The notes under the pieces: model-generated
The model's database searches: none
What the model was told of the DNA's origin: nothing
What the model saw: only the letters and a program-made list of their open reading frames with translations
Program-made: the position numbers and the translations under genes
Source: an uncultured Collinsella sp.
GTDB lineage: Bacteria; Actinomycetota; Coriobacteriia; Coriobacteriales; Coriobacteriaceae
Assembly: GCA_900757185.1 (NCBI GenBank)
Contig: CAAEMX010000064.1
Coordinates: 1 to 43,287 of the forward strand
Reading direction: 5' to 3'
Length of the DNA: 43,287 nucleotides
Part shown: piece after piece, positions 15,212 to 24,111 of the stretch
Layout: each line of letters starts with the position of its first letter
Position numbering within the stretch: position 1 is the first letter of the stretch

Positions 15212-18035
15212 GGTTGTCGATAGTACGATTCGATTCAACGACAGGATGGATGGTCTAAGCGTGAGTCTCGGCAGCAAACTATCCAACGCAAAGGTATCCT
15301 TTGCGATCTTTAAGCGTGACATCAAGCGATTGCTCGTGAACCCCGTCGCCTTGGTGGTTACCCTCGGCGTGTGTGTTATTCCCTCGCTGTATGCCTGGTA
15401 CAACATCGTGGCAAACTGGGATCCGTACGGAAACACCCAGGGCATCAAGATTGCTATCGCCAACAACGACCAGGGAACCCAAAACGACCTGGTGGGCGAG
15501 CTCAATGCGGGCGACAAGGTCGTCGATCAGCTCAAGGAAAACGATCGGCTGGGCTGGACCTTCGTCGACTCGGCTGCCGATGCCAAAGAGGGCGTCGAGA
15601 GCGGGGAATACTACGCGGCGATTGTAATCCCCAAGAACTTCTCCGACAATCTCGTCTCGATGCTCGATGGCAATTACCATCAGCCTAAGCTGACCTATTA
15701 CGTCAACGAGAAAAAGAGCGCCATTGCGCCCAAGGTTACCGATACCGGTGCCAACACCATCGAGGAGCAGATCAACTCGGAGTTTGTCTCCACGGTGGGC
15801 GAGACCGTAGCGGGCATCGCCAAGGATGCCGGCATCGATTTAAAGGACAAGGCAACCCAGACTCAGGACTCGCTGACAAGTTCGGTGTCCGAGGCATCCG
15901 ACACCTTGGGTGAGGTGCGCGATTCGATTGGCGATATGAATGCCGCCATCGATAAGACGAGTGGCGCTATCGCCTCGGCTGATGCGGCGCTTGCCGGCTT
16001 GCAAGGTCAGGCACCGTCGCTGACGCAGGCAATCTCCCAGGGCAACGACCTGCTGGGCGAGGCTCGCGCCACGGCGGGCAACTCTATCACCTCGCTCTCC
16101 AAGGCACTCTCGGAAGGTAGCCTTGCACTCACCAAGACGTCAGCCTCCGCGAACGCTGCGATTGGCAAGCTAACGGGTACGGTCACATCTACGACCACCC
16201 GCATCGACAACTCGCTCGAGTCTCTCCAGGCGACGATCGATCACAATAAGGCCGTTATCGGGCACTTGGAGATTCTCGTTAATGACACGTCGACAGGTTC
16301 CGAGGAAATTGACGCGCGCATTGTATCGACCATCGATTCGCTTCGCGAGCAAAACCAGAAGCTGCAGAGCATCAAGGATGGCCTTTCTGCACAGTCGAGC
16401 GCCATGGCAAACGACGCTACGGCAATCTCGAACGCGAGCAACGCACTCAACGCGGCAATTCAGACCGGTACGGCTAGCCTCGGTCAGGCTCAGACCGATC
16501 TGGGTCAGAACGCACTTCCGAAGGCTTCGAGCGCGCTTGACTCCTTTGCCGCCGTTTCGGGCGATTTGACCGGCATTGTGTCGGGTATGACCCCCACGAT
16601 AGCGAGCGCGCGCGGCACGCTGGCGCAGCTCGACGCCACGCTCAAGCAGGCAAAGACCACGCTGTCCCAAACCGACGCCTCCCTTGCCAAGGTTCAGGAC
16701 AAGCTCGCGACCGCCGCCAATGACATTGCGGCGCTGCAGACCTCTGAGTCTATGGGCGAGTTAGCCGACCTCATGGACGTCGACGTCAATGACGTGGCAG
16801 ATTTCATGGCATCTCCGGTTGAGCTGACGTCCAAGTCAATCTATCCGGTCAAGAGCTTTGGCTCGGGCATCGCGCCCTTCTACACCAATCTGGCGCTGTG
16901 GGTAGGCGGCTATGTGCTCATCGCTATCTATAAACTCGAGGTCGACCGCGAGGGCATCGGTAGCTTTACGGCGCGTCAGGGCTACTTTGGCCGCTGGCTG
17001 CTGCTGGTGATCCTGGGCGCGTTCCAGGCCATTATCGTTACGGTGGGCGACCTGGTCATTGGCGTTCAGTGCGTCAATCCGCTGCTCTTTGTACTGGGCG
17101 GCATCGCTATTTCGTTCACCTACGTCAACATCATCTATGCGCTGTCCACCACGTTTAAGCATATCGGTAAAGCCATTGGCGTCATCCTCGTCATTGTGCA
17201 GATCCCCGGCTCGTCGGGCATGTATCCCATCGAGATGATGCCCGGCTTCTTCCAATGGCTGCATCCGCTGCTGCCCTTCACCTATGGCATCAACCTGCTG
17301 CGCGAGACCGTCGGTGGCATGTATTCGTTCAACTACCTGTTCAACCTGTGCATCCTGGGCGTGTTCCTTGCCATCGCACTCTTTATTGGCTTGCAGCTGC
17401 GTCCGCTGCTGCTCAACCTCAACCTGCTCTTTGACAAGCAGCTTTCCACGACGGGCCTCATGATCTGCGAGTCCAACGACCTGCCGCGCCAGCGCTATTC
17501 GCTGCGCACGGCCATGCGCGTCATGCTCGATTCGGATTCGTACCGTCGCGAGCTGCTCGATCATGCCGTGGCGTTTGAGCATCGCTACCCGTACTACATC
17601 AAGGGCGGTTTTGCCGCCGTGGTAGGCGTGCAGGTTCTGCTCTTTGTGCTTTCGACGGTGCTCGATATCGACAATAACGGCAAGATCATCCTGCTCGTTA
17701 TCTGGATTATTTCGGTTATCGCCATCTGCGGCTGGCTCATCAACATCGAATACATCCGTGCGAGCCTCAATACCCAGATGCGTATCTCGGCGCTTTCGGA
17801 CGAGGACCTTCGCCGCGAGATGCGCGGGCACACGGCTGCCATCCCTGCCGCCCGTCGCATGTTTGGTCTCAACGCCAGCGAGCGTGGCGCCAAGGGAGGC
17901 GAACAGCCTACGAGCCGTCTGTCGCATATCGGTGCGCATCGTAAGGCTCAAGATGCCGACGGCGCTGACAACGTAAACGGAAACGACGGGGACACCACCT
18001 CGCTTGGCAAGCACTCTAAAGGAGGTGAGGCATAA
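15210..18035 (+). CDS. YhgE/Pip-family membrane protein (ABC-2-type permease fold), first of a pair
   Basis: Up to 941 residues. One membrane helix near 50-70 precedes the family hallmark YNIVANWDPYGNT. A large extracytoplasmic Ala/Ser/Asp-rich coiled-coil region covers about 180-520. A multi-helix ABC-2-like domain covers about 550-745, and two more helices lie near 797-850. The charged tail after residue 880 is probably cytoplasmic. Related proteins are the phage infection protein Pip and the EsaA/YueB type of secretion proteins. No ATPase partner is nearby. The start is uncertain: ATG 15210 lacks a ribosome site, and ATG 15246 or GTG 15261 are alternatives. The next gene is abutting and homologous. 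Confidence 0.88.
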   Translation: MVVDSTIRFNDRMDGLSVSLGSKLSNAKVSFAIFKRDIKRLLVNPVALVVTLGVCVIPSLYAWYNIVANWDPYGNTQGIKIAIANNDQGTQNDLVGELNAGDKVVDQLKENDRLGWTFVDSAADAKEGVESGEYYAAIVIPKNFSDNLVSMLDGNYHQPKLTYYVNEKKSAIAPKVTDTGANTIEEQINSEFVSTVGETVAGIAKDAGIDLKDKATQTQDSLTSSVSEASDTLGEVRDSIGDMNAAIDKTSGAIASADAALAGLQGQAPSLTQAISQGNDLLGEARATAGNSITSLSKALSEGSLALTKTSASANAAIGKLTGTVTSTTTRIDNSLESLQATIDHNKAVIGHLEILVNDTSTGSEEIDARIVSTIDSLREQNQKLQSIKDGLSAQSSAMANDATAISNASNALNAAIQTGTASLGQAQTDLGQNALPKASSALDSFAAVSGDLTGIVSGMTPTIASARGTLAQLDATLKQAKTTLSQTDASLAKVQDKLATAANDIAALQTSESMGELADLMDVDVNDVADFMASPVELTSKSIYPVKSFGSGIAPFYTNLALWVGGYVLIAIYKLEVDREGIGSFTARQGYFGRWLLLVILGAFQAIIVTVGDLVIGVQCVNPLLFVLGGIAISFTYVNIIYALSTTFKHIGKAIGVILVIVQIPGSSGMYPIEMMPGFFQWLHPLLPFTYGINLLRETVGGMYSFNYLFNLCILGVFLAIALFIGLQLRPLLLNLNLLFDKQLSTTGLMICESNDLPRQRYSLRTAMRVMLDSDSYRRELLDHAVAFEHRYPYYIKGGFAAVVGVQVLLFVLSTVLDIDNNGKIILLVIWIISVIAICGWLINIEYIRASLNTQMRISALSDEDLRREMRGHTAAIPAARRMFGLNASERGAKGGEQPTSRLSHIGAHRKAQDADGADNVNGNDGDTTSLGKHSKGGEA

Positions 18036-20225
18036 ATGAAAAACATCCTGCACCTGTTTAAGCGCGATGTCCAAAACGTGTCTCGCTCCGTGATCGGCAT
18101 GGTCGTCGTGATGGGCCTGATCATCGTGCCATGTCTCTATGCATGGTTTAACATCGCCGGAAGCTGGGATCCGTACGGCAACACCGGCAACCTTAAGATC
18201 GCCGTGGTCAACACTGATGAGGGTTACGAGAGCGATCTGATTCCCGTCGAGGTCAACGTGGGCGAAAACGTAACCGCCACCCTGCGCGGCAACGAGAACT
18301 TCGACTGGGTTGTGCTCAACGATCGCGATAAGGCCATCGATGGCGTCAAGTCGGGCGCGTACTACGCTGCCGTCGTTATCCCTAAAACGTTTAGCGCCGA
18401 CATGATGACGCTTTTCTCGACCGAGGTGAAGCACGCCGATATCGAGTTCTACGAGAACCAGAAGGCTAACGCCATCGCACAGATCGTGACTGAAAAGGGC
18501 TCGAGCGCCGTCCAGAGTCAGGTCAACGAGACCTTTACCAAGACCATCACGACCATCGGCCTTAAGACCGTGTCCAGCCTGCTCGACTATATGAGTACCG
18601 ACCAGGTGAGCAACTTTATCGCCAATCTGTCCTCGACGCTGGGCGATTCGGTCGAGGACCTGCAGGACGTTCAGGCGAGTGCGACGTCGCTCGCGGGCAT
18701 TTTGAGCTCCACGTCCGATTCACTGACATCGGCGGGCGGCATGCTCAAGCAGACGGGCACCGTTGATGAGTCGACGAAGCAGCTGATGGAGCACGCCAAG
18801 AGCGGCATCAATGATTCCAAGGAAGCGCTCAAGGCCGCCAACGATGCCGTTGACGCGGCGATTGACGGAAGCGCGGGCTCGTTCGACAACGTGTCCGCCG
18901 AGCTTGCGAAGGCATTCGATGCCGCGAATCAGCATGTTTACCTTACGGTGTCTCAGCTCAACGAAGCCGCAGCGGCGCTCAATACGCGTGCTGACGATAT
19001 CGATGCGATGGCCGATCAGCTCCGCAACCTTGCCGACCAGGTGAGTGATGACAAGCTCAAAGACGGTCTCGAGTCCGCTGCGACGTCGCTGGGCAGAATT
19101 GCCGTGGAGTACCGCAACAATGCGAAGGACCTGACGGCGACCGCAAAGTCCCTTTTTGACGGCATGGCGGAGGTCAACAACTCGCGTGCCGAGGTCGACC
19201 AGGCCATCGCCGATGCCAAGGCGGGTATCTCGGGAGCCAAGTCCGACTACGATTCCACGTTCTCGGTTAAGGCCAAGGAGCTCAAGAAGACCATTTCGGG
19301 CGTTCTGGATTCCCTGAACGGTATCTCGGGTGACTTGGATAGCGCTGTGAGCGGTCTGACCGACGCCTCTGGCTCGCTCGCAAAGGGCCTCTCCAAGGCT
19401 GCGACGCTGGTCAACAAGGCTTCTGATCAGTTGGGCGAGGCGTCGGACAAGATCAGCGCTTTTAAGGACGAGCTTGATAGCGCTCTGATGTCGGGTGACC
19501 TGGCCATGATTAAGACAATGATTGGCAACGACCCCGAGGGCCTCGCCGTGTCGCTTTCCGGCCCCGTCGCGCTCGACCGCAAACCGGTCTATCCGATCCG
19601 CAACTACGGTTCGGCCATGGCACCGTTCTACACGATTCTGTCGCTGTGGGTGGGCTCGATTGTACTGGCGGCCATGATGAAGGTCTCGGTTGACGATGAG
19701 CTCATCAACGAGCTGATCCCCGTGCGCCTGCACGAGATCTACCTGGGCCGCTACCTGTTCTTTGGCGGTTTGGCCCTGCTGCAGGCAACGCTCGTGTGCG
19801 CGGGTGACATCCTGTTCTTTGGCATTCAGTGCGACAACCCGCTGCAGTTTGTGCTGGCGGGCTGGGTCGCGAGTCTCGTGTTCTCCAATATCGTCTATAC
19901 GCTTACGGTTTCGTTTGGCGATATCGGCAAGGCGCTCGCTGTCGTGCTGTTGGTCATGCAGGTCGGTGGTTCGGGCGGCACGTTCCCCATCGAGATGACC
20001 GGTCCCGTGTTCCAGGCGATCTATCCGTTCCTGCCGTTCACCCATGGCATCAACGCCATGCATGCTGCCATGGCCGGCGCCTACCATATGGAGTACTGGG
20101 TTGAGCTAGGCATTCTGGCGAGCTATCTGATTCCGTCGCTGGCCCTGGGCGTCGTCTTCCGCCGTCCGGTCATCAAAGCCAACGACTGGATCATCGAAAA
20201 GCTTGAAAGCACGAAGCTAATTTAG
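18036..20225 (+). CDS. YhgE/Pip-family membrane protein, second of the pair
   Basis: A 729-residue paralogue of the preceding protein. It has an N-terminal helix (about 18-40), WFNIAGSWDPYGNTGNL, a long extracytoplasmic helical region rich in Ala, Ser and Asp (about 170-490), and a C-terminal ABC-2-like block of about six helices (520-720). It lacks the extra helices and charged tail of the first protein. The ATG immediately follows the upstream stop codon, with a strong GGAGGTG site inside the end of that gene, so the two are co-translated and may form a heteromer. The substrate is unknown. Confidence 0.9.
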   Translation: MKNILHLFKRDVQNVSRSVIGMVVVMGLIIVPCLYAWFNIAGSWDPYGNTGNLKIAVVNTDEGYESDLIPVEVNVGENVTATLRGNENFDWVVLNDRDKAIDGVKSGAYYAAVVIPKTFSADMMTLFSTEVKHADIEFYENQKANAIAQIVTEKGSSAVQSQVNETFTKTITTIGLKTVSSLLDYMSTDQVSNFIANLSSTLGDSVEDLQDVQASATSLAGILSSTSDSLTSAGGMLKQTGTVDESTKQLMEHAKSGINDSKEALKAANDAVDAAIDGSAGSFDNVSAELAKAFDAANQHVYLTVSQLNEAAAALNTRADDIDAMADQLRNLADQVSDDKLKDGLESAATSLGRIAVEYRNNAKDLTATAKSLFDGMAEVNNSRAEVDQAIADAKAGISGAKSDYDSTFSVKAKELKKTISGVLDSLNGISGDLDSAVSGLTDASGSLAKGLSKAATLVNKASDQLGEASDKISAFKDELDSALMSGDLAMIKTMIGNDPEGLAVSLSGPVALDRKPVYPIRNYGSAMAPFYTILSLWVGSIVLAAMMKVSVDDELINELIPVRLHEIYLGRYLFFGGLALLQATLVCAGDILFFGIQCDNPLQFVLAGWVASLVFSNIVYTLTVSFGDIGKALAVVLLVMQVGGSGGTFPIEMTGPVFQAIYPFLPFTHGINAMHAAMAGAYHMEYWVELGILASYLIPSLALGVVFRRPVIKANDWIIEKLESTKLI

Positions 20226-20252
20226 TTACGCGGTTTTACCAAACCGCGTAAC
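20225..20252. repeat. 12-bp perfect hairpin directly after the yhgE pair
   Basis: GTTACGCGGTTT and AAACCGCGTAAC flank TACC, starting at the last base of the stop codon. No T run follows. It may protect the mRNA 3' end. Confidence 0.7.
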
Positions 20253-20254
20253 GG

Positions 20255-20374
20255 CTCGACGCTGCAAACGTCCCTAAGCGGCAATCTGACGTTCAATTTC
20301 AAGGGCGCGGCCAGAGAAGGTCGGCGCCCTTTCATTTCACGTCACCTTGCTCGCTTAGGGGCGTTTTCGCTGAC
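20255..20374. repeat. Dispersed hairpin repeat, copy 2 (after the yhgE pair)
   Basis: Same arms as 14881-14997 (AAACGTCCCTAAGCG here, keeping pairing through a G-T pair). The inner hairpin is different: AAGGGCGC ... GCGCCCTT. The left 43 and right 40 bases are nearly identical to copy 1. Confidence 0.85.
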
Positions 20375-20423
20375 GTTGCCGGAACATCGAGGTTTTCTGT
20401 TCCGACGCTTTAGTTGAGTGAAT

Positions 20424-20453
20424 TGCACGGGCTGCTTGGTTGTTGCTACAGTA
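20424..20453 (+). promoter_or_regulatory. Candidate promoter of the EamA transporter gene
   Basis: TTGCAC (20424-20429) and TACAGT (20448-20453) are 18 nt apart. The transcript would begin just before the hairpin at 20457. Confidence 0.4.
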
Positions 20454-20456
20454 GCG

Positions 20457-20492
20457 GGGCGTGCCGGGGGTCCGGCGCGTCCCGTTTTTATT
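20457..20492 (+). terminator. Terminator-like hairpin in the EamA gene leader
   Basis: A 12-bp stem (GGGGCGTGCCGG with CCGGCGCGTCCC, two G-T pairs) has loop GGGT and is followed by G and TTTTT. It is either a terminator of upstream transcription or an attenuator at the very 5' end of the EamA mRNA. Confidence 0.75.
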
Positions 20493-20560
20493 TGACCATG
20501 AGGCGGCACGCAGCCATACGCGTGCGGACACCACGCCCAGATTGAGTGCGAGGATGTTCC

Positions 20561-21544
20561 ATGGCCCAATACGCTGCCAACGAAATCGAAAACATGCCCG
20601 ATAGTCCTGTAGCCCGTGAGGATTTGGGCGCGGGCGGTATTCCCCGGGGTGCCGGCGCACGTTCTCCGCTGTTCTGGAAAGTTTTGCTACTTTCGGTGGC
20701 GGTCATCTGGGGCTACTCCTTTACCACTATGAAGGACGCACTCGGCACCATTCCGGTGTTCGAGCTGCTCTATGTACGCTTTCTGCCTGCAGCGTTGGTC
20801 ATGTTTGCCGTCTTCCACAAGCGCACCACTGCACATTTCAACGCTCGCAACCTGATCGTTGGCCTGAGTATGGGCGTGCTCATGTGGGCGGCCTATGCGT
20901 TGCAGACGGTCGGCCTGGCGCATACTACGGCAGGCAAGAATGCTTTTTTGACGGGCACGTATTGCATCCTTGTGCCGTTCGCGAGCTATTTTCTGAGCGG
21001 CGAAAAACTCACCCGCTATAACCTGGGTGCAGCACTGCTGTGCTTGGCGGGCATTGGTCTGGTGGCGCTCGATAGCGTCGAGTTCAACATCGGTGACGTC
21101 ATTACGCTGGCGGGTGCGGTCTTCTTCGCCATCCAGATGGCGGTGACCGCCAAGTACGGTCGCAAAATGGACATCAACGTCATCACGTTTTGGATGTTTG
21201 TGGGCAACGGCGTGCTGAGCCTGGTATCGTCGCTGCTATTCGAGACCCAAGCGCCTCTATCCGTGTGGACGCCGAGCTTTATCGGTGTGATGACGTTTCT
21301 CTCGGTGGGCTGTACGTGCGTGGCCCTACTCATCCAAAACGTCGGCCTGGCGCATGTCCCGGCCTCGACGGGCTCGCTGCTCCTTTCGATGGAGTCGCCT
21401 TCGGGTGTGTTGTTCTCGGTGCTGTTGATGGGGGAGGCGCTCACCTTGCGTCTACTCGCCGGCTTCGCACTTATCTTCCTATCGATCATTTTGAGCGAGA
21501 CGCATTTCGACTTTTTGCGCAAAAAGCCGCGAGCGCGATTGTAA
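20561..21544 (+). CDS. EamA/DMT-superfamily transporter
   Basis: A 327-residue membrane protein with about ten helices in two EamA repeats (about 40-165 and 180-310). It has the family pattern VIWGYSFTTMKDAL at the first helix and EPLN-like region SMESPSGVLFSVLLMGE in the second repeat. The substrate is unknown; such carriers usually export metabolites. The start is ATG 20561 after GAGGAT; an in-frame GTG at 20546 is not preferred. The hydrophilic N-terminal extension of about 45 residues is longer than common. Confidence 0.9.
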   Translation: MAQYAANEIENMPDSPVAREDLGAGGIPRGAGARSPLFWKVLLLSVAVIWGYSFTTMKDALGTIPVFELLYVRFLPAALVMFAVFHKRTTAHFNARNLIVGLSMGVLMWAAYALQTVGLAHTTAGKNAFLTGTYCILVPFASYFLSGEKLTRYNLGAALLCLAGIGLVALDSVEFNIGDVITLAGAVFFAIQMAVTAKYGRKMDINVITFWMFVGNGVLSLVSSLLFETQAPLSVWTPSFIGVMTFLSVGCTCVALLIQNVGLAHVPASTGSLLLSMESPSGVLFSVLLMGEALTLRLLAGFALIFLSIILSETHFDFLRKKPRARL

Positions 21545-21556
21545 ACAACTTGTTGC

Positions 21557-21583
21557 GCCGCCCTCCCAGGGCGGCATTTTTTA
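21557..21583 (+). terminator. Terminator of the EamA transporter gene
   Basis: GCCGCCCT and AGGGCGGC pair around CCC, followed by ATTTTTTAT. Confidence 0.95.
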
Positions 21584-21608
21584 TGTCATGCCCTTACAGT
21601 TGTGCCTT

Positions 21609-21630
21609 GCACTTTACGCTATCAAAGTGC
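21609..21630. promoter_or_regulatory. Operator-like inverted repeat upstream of the M20 peptidase gene
   Basis: GCACTTT and AAAGTGC are separated by 8 nt, 30 nt before the start codon. A regulator site is possible, but no regulator is identified. Confidence 0.35.
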
Positions 21631-21660
21631 GTGCTGCAAAAACGTTACTGGAGGGCATCT

Positions 21661-22959
21661 ATGGCACCAGCTCTGTCCAATCTTCAACCGCAACCAGCGC
21701 CTCAGACCACTACGGTGGCGCAGACCGCTATCGGCAATGGCCTGGTCGCAGAAGCTCAGGCTTTTGCAGGCGAGCTCGCTGCGTGGCGACACGATTTACA
21801 CCAGATGCCCGAGCTGGGTAATAGCCTCCCGCAGACCTCTGCGTATATTCAAGCGCGCCTGACCGAGATGGAAATCCCATTTGCCACGCTCGTCGATGGT
21901 TCCTGTGTTGTGGGCCTTGTCGGCGCCGGTGCCGCCGCGGCCCAGGGCAATGGCGTCTGCACGGACGAACAGGCCGGTACGGTCATCATGCTCCGTGGCG
22001 ACATGGATGCCCTGCCCGTTGCCGAAGAGTCAGGCGAGCCTTTCGCCTCTACGAACGGCTGCATGCACGCATGCGGACACGATATGCATGCGACGGCGCT
22101 GCTTGGTGCGGCGCGCCTGCTCAAGGCCCGCGAGTCCGAGCTTGTGGACGCCAACGCCACAGTTAAGTTGCTGTTCCAGCCGGGCGAGGAAACCTTTGAG
22201 GGTGCCCGCGCCGCCATCGCCGACGGTCTGCTGCGGAACCCGCGTCCTCAGGTCGCCTTCGCCATGCATGTCAATAGCCAGTCGCCGCTTGGCCTGGTGC
22301 TCTACGGCAGCCCGGCGCTCTCGGGCGTGTACGGTTTCCGCATCACGCTGCAGGGCAAGGGCGGCCATGGCTCGAGCCCCGAGATCTGCATCGACCCCAT
22401 CACGGCCGGCGTCCATGTGCATCTGGCGCTTCAGGAGCTCATCGCTCGCGAAGTGCCGGCGGCCAAGGAGGTCGCACTCACCGTGGGTAAGTTTGCCGGC
22501 GGCCAAGCGGCCAACGTCATCCCAGATACCTGCGTGCTGGAAGGCACGCTGCGCGGCTTCGACGTCGAGCTCATGGAGCACCTCAAGACCCGCATCGCGG
22601 AGGTCGTCAACGGCGTTGCCACGACCTATCGTACGCCGGCGACTATCGAGACGCTCTCGGATGTTCCGCCGCTGGTACTCGATGACGATATGACCCAGGC
22701 TTCGCTTGGCTATGTGGGTGCGATGCTGCCCAAGGCCACCTTCCTGCCGTTGTTCCACGCCATGGCGAGCGAGGACTTCGCGTTGATTTCGAGCGAGATC
22801 CCGAGCGCGTACTTTACCGTGGGCGCTGCTGTGACTGATACGGACGAGCATTTTGCTCAGCATCATCCCAAGGCACGTTTTAGCGATGCCGAGCTTCCCC
22901 TTGGCGCCGCGGCTTATGCCGCCGTCGCTCTCGGATACATTGCGGACCACAAGGAGTAA
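21661..22959 (+). CDS. M20-family metallopeptidase / amidohydrolase
   Basis: A 432-residue cytosolic Zn/Co-dependent hydrolase of N-acyl amino acids or dipeptide-like amides (HipO/AbgB type). Motifs in order are WRHDLHQMPELG, RGDMDALPVAEESG, HACGHDMHATALLGAARLL, LFQPGEETFEGA and FAMHVNSQSPLG. The dimerisation domain follows (GGHGSSPEICIDPI), and MASEDFALI near the C-terminus carries the last metal ligand. The N-terminus has a 30-residue Gln/Pro-rich stretch before the fold. The start is ATG 21661 after GGAGGG. The broken MFS gene begins 3 nt downstream. Confidence 0.93.
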   Translation: MAPALSNLQPQPAPQTTTVAQTAIGNGLVAEAQAFAGELAAWRHDLHQMPELGNSLPQTSAYIQARLTEMEIPFATLVDGSCVVGLVGAGAAAAQGNGVCTDEQAGTVIMLRGDMDALPVAEESGEPFASTNGCMHACGHDMHATALLGAARLLKARESELVDANATVKLLFQPGEETFEGARAAIADGLLRNPRPQVAFAMHVNSQSPLGLVLYGSPALSGVYGFRITLQGKGGHGSSPEICIDPITAGVHVHLALQELIAREVPAAKEVALTVGKFAGGQAANVIPDTCVLEGTLRGFDVELMEHLKTRIAEVVNGVATTYRTPATIETLSDVPPLVLDDDMTQASLGYVGAMLPKATFLPLFHAMASEDFALISSEIPSAYFTVGAAVTDTDEHFAQHHPKARFSDAELPLGAAAYAAVALGYIADHKE

Positions 22960-22962
22960 TCC

Positions 22963-23807
22963 ATGTCCCAGCAAAGTAAATTTTTCCCCGGCTGGCTCGT
23001 GGTGGCCTCCGGCTTTGTCATCATGGCCACGTGCTACACCATTTTCGTTAACTGCATGACTATTCCTTCCGCACCAAGCCTTCCGAGATTGGCCTTAAGC
23101 CGCTCGGCGAGAACCCGGGCGATCCGTCCGTCTCGACGGCTGGCGACAAGGACGAGCGCACGGCGCCCGAGGTTAACGTTGGCTGGTCTCGCATCAAGAA
23201 GAGCCCGGCGTTTTGGCTGCTCGTCGTCGCCTTTCTCTTTATGGGCCTCGTTAACGGCGCCATTTTGCCCAACCAGGTCACCAACATGACGAGCGTTACC
23301 GTCAACGGTGCCAAGATCGTCACGGGTGGCCACGACCCCATGTGGGCCGGTACGGTTCTTTCGGCCTACATGGTCACCGTCGTTATCGCCAAGATTTCGC
23401 TCGGCGCCATTTACGACCGTTTTGGCCTGCGCTTTGGCAATGTGCTGGGTTCTGTCGCGTGCATCATCGCCTGCGCCGCCCTGTGCTTTCCCGCAACCGA
23501 CCTTGGCCCCATTGTGGCTGCCATTAGCTTTGGAATCGGAACGTGCATGGGCACCATCACGCCTACCATTGCCGCGTCCAAGCAGTTTGGCATGGCCGAC
23601 CTGGGCAAGGTAACGGGCACCATCACCTCGCTCGAGATGGTTGGCGGCACGGTGGGCGCCATCGTCTCGGGAATACTGTTCGATGCCACGGGCTCCTTTA
23701 CGAGCACATGGATCGTGTGCCTGGCGTGCTCGGTGGCAATGCTGGTGTTCCTGCTGGCGTCTGAGCCCATCGCGGCTAAGCTGCGCGCGAGCGTGGCGGG
23801 GGAGTAG
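22963..23807 (+). pseudogene. MFS transporter (OFA-like) broken by an internal deletion
   Basis: The gene starts with MSQQSKFFPGWLVVASGF and the first helix, ending at NCMT near 23060. The sequence then jumps, in another frame, to the central loop (FRTKPSEIGLKPLG) and helices 7-12 of an MFS carrier, ending at 23807. Helices 2-6 (roughly 150-170 residues, about 0.5 kb) are missing and the two halves are out of frame. A GAAC-TGC-ATGAC junction near 23055-23065 marks the break. It was probably co-transcribed with the M20 peptidase to import its substrate. An assembly error is the alternative. Confidence 0.88.
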
Positions 23808-23843
23808 GGACGACGTCGCTCGTAGCTCTTTGCCCCGTTTTGT

Positions 23844-23907
23844 CCGTGGCTGCCTTGGAAGCCGAATGGATGCTCGTACCGTCATTCGGTTTCCCATGCA
23901 GCCACGG
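23844..23907. repeat. Two-tier hairpin after the MFS pseudogene
   Basis: CCGTGGCTGC pairs with GCAGCCACGG outside, and CCGAATG with CATTCGG inside. A smaller stem (CGGAT/ATCCG within TTTCCG/CGGAA) follows at about 23920-23970. No ORF is seen. Confidence 0.6.
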
Positions 23908-23986
23908 GCTCAAGAGATGACCCGAAGTCTTTCCGTCCAACGGATTTTGTGATCCGAAGAGGCGGAAGGATTGCAGATTGCACACC

Positions 23987-24055
23987 GCGGCGGTGCATCT
24001 GGCCGAACGAGTCCCCATACCCTCGTTCGGTCAGATGCACCGCCGCTGTTTGTGT
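23987..24055 (+). terminator. Strong two-tier terminator-like hairpin before hisS
   Basis: GCGGCGGTGCATCTG pairs with CAGATGCACCGCCGC, then CCGAACGAG with CTCGTTCGG, around a 10-nt loop. A T-rich stretch follows. With the hairpin at 23844 it fills the 304-nt gap before hisS. Confidence 0.7.
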
Positions 24056-24063
24056 TTGTGCCG

Positions 24064-24069
24064 TATAAT
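24064..24069 (+). promoter_or_regulatory. Consensus -10 box (TATAAT) of hisS
   Basis: A perfect TATAAT lies 42 nt before the hisS ATG. The 17-nt upstream position falls in the preceding hairpin and shows no -35 consensus. Confidence 0.6.
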
Positions 24070-24111
24070 GTCCACTACCTATGACGCGATACAAAAGAAA
24101 GGTGTTTGCCC

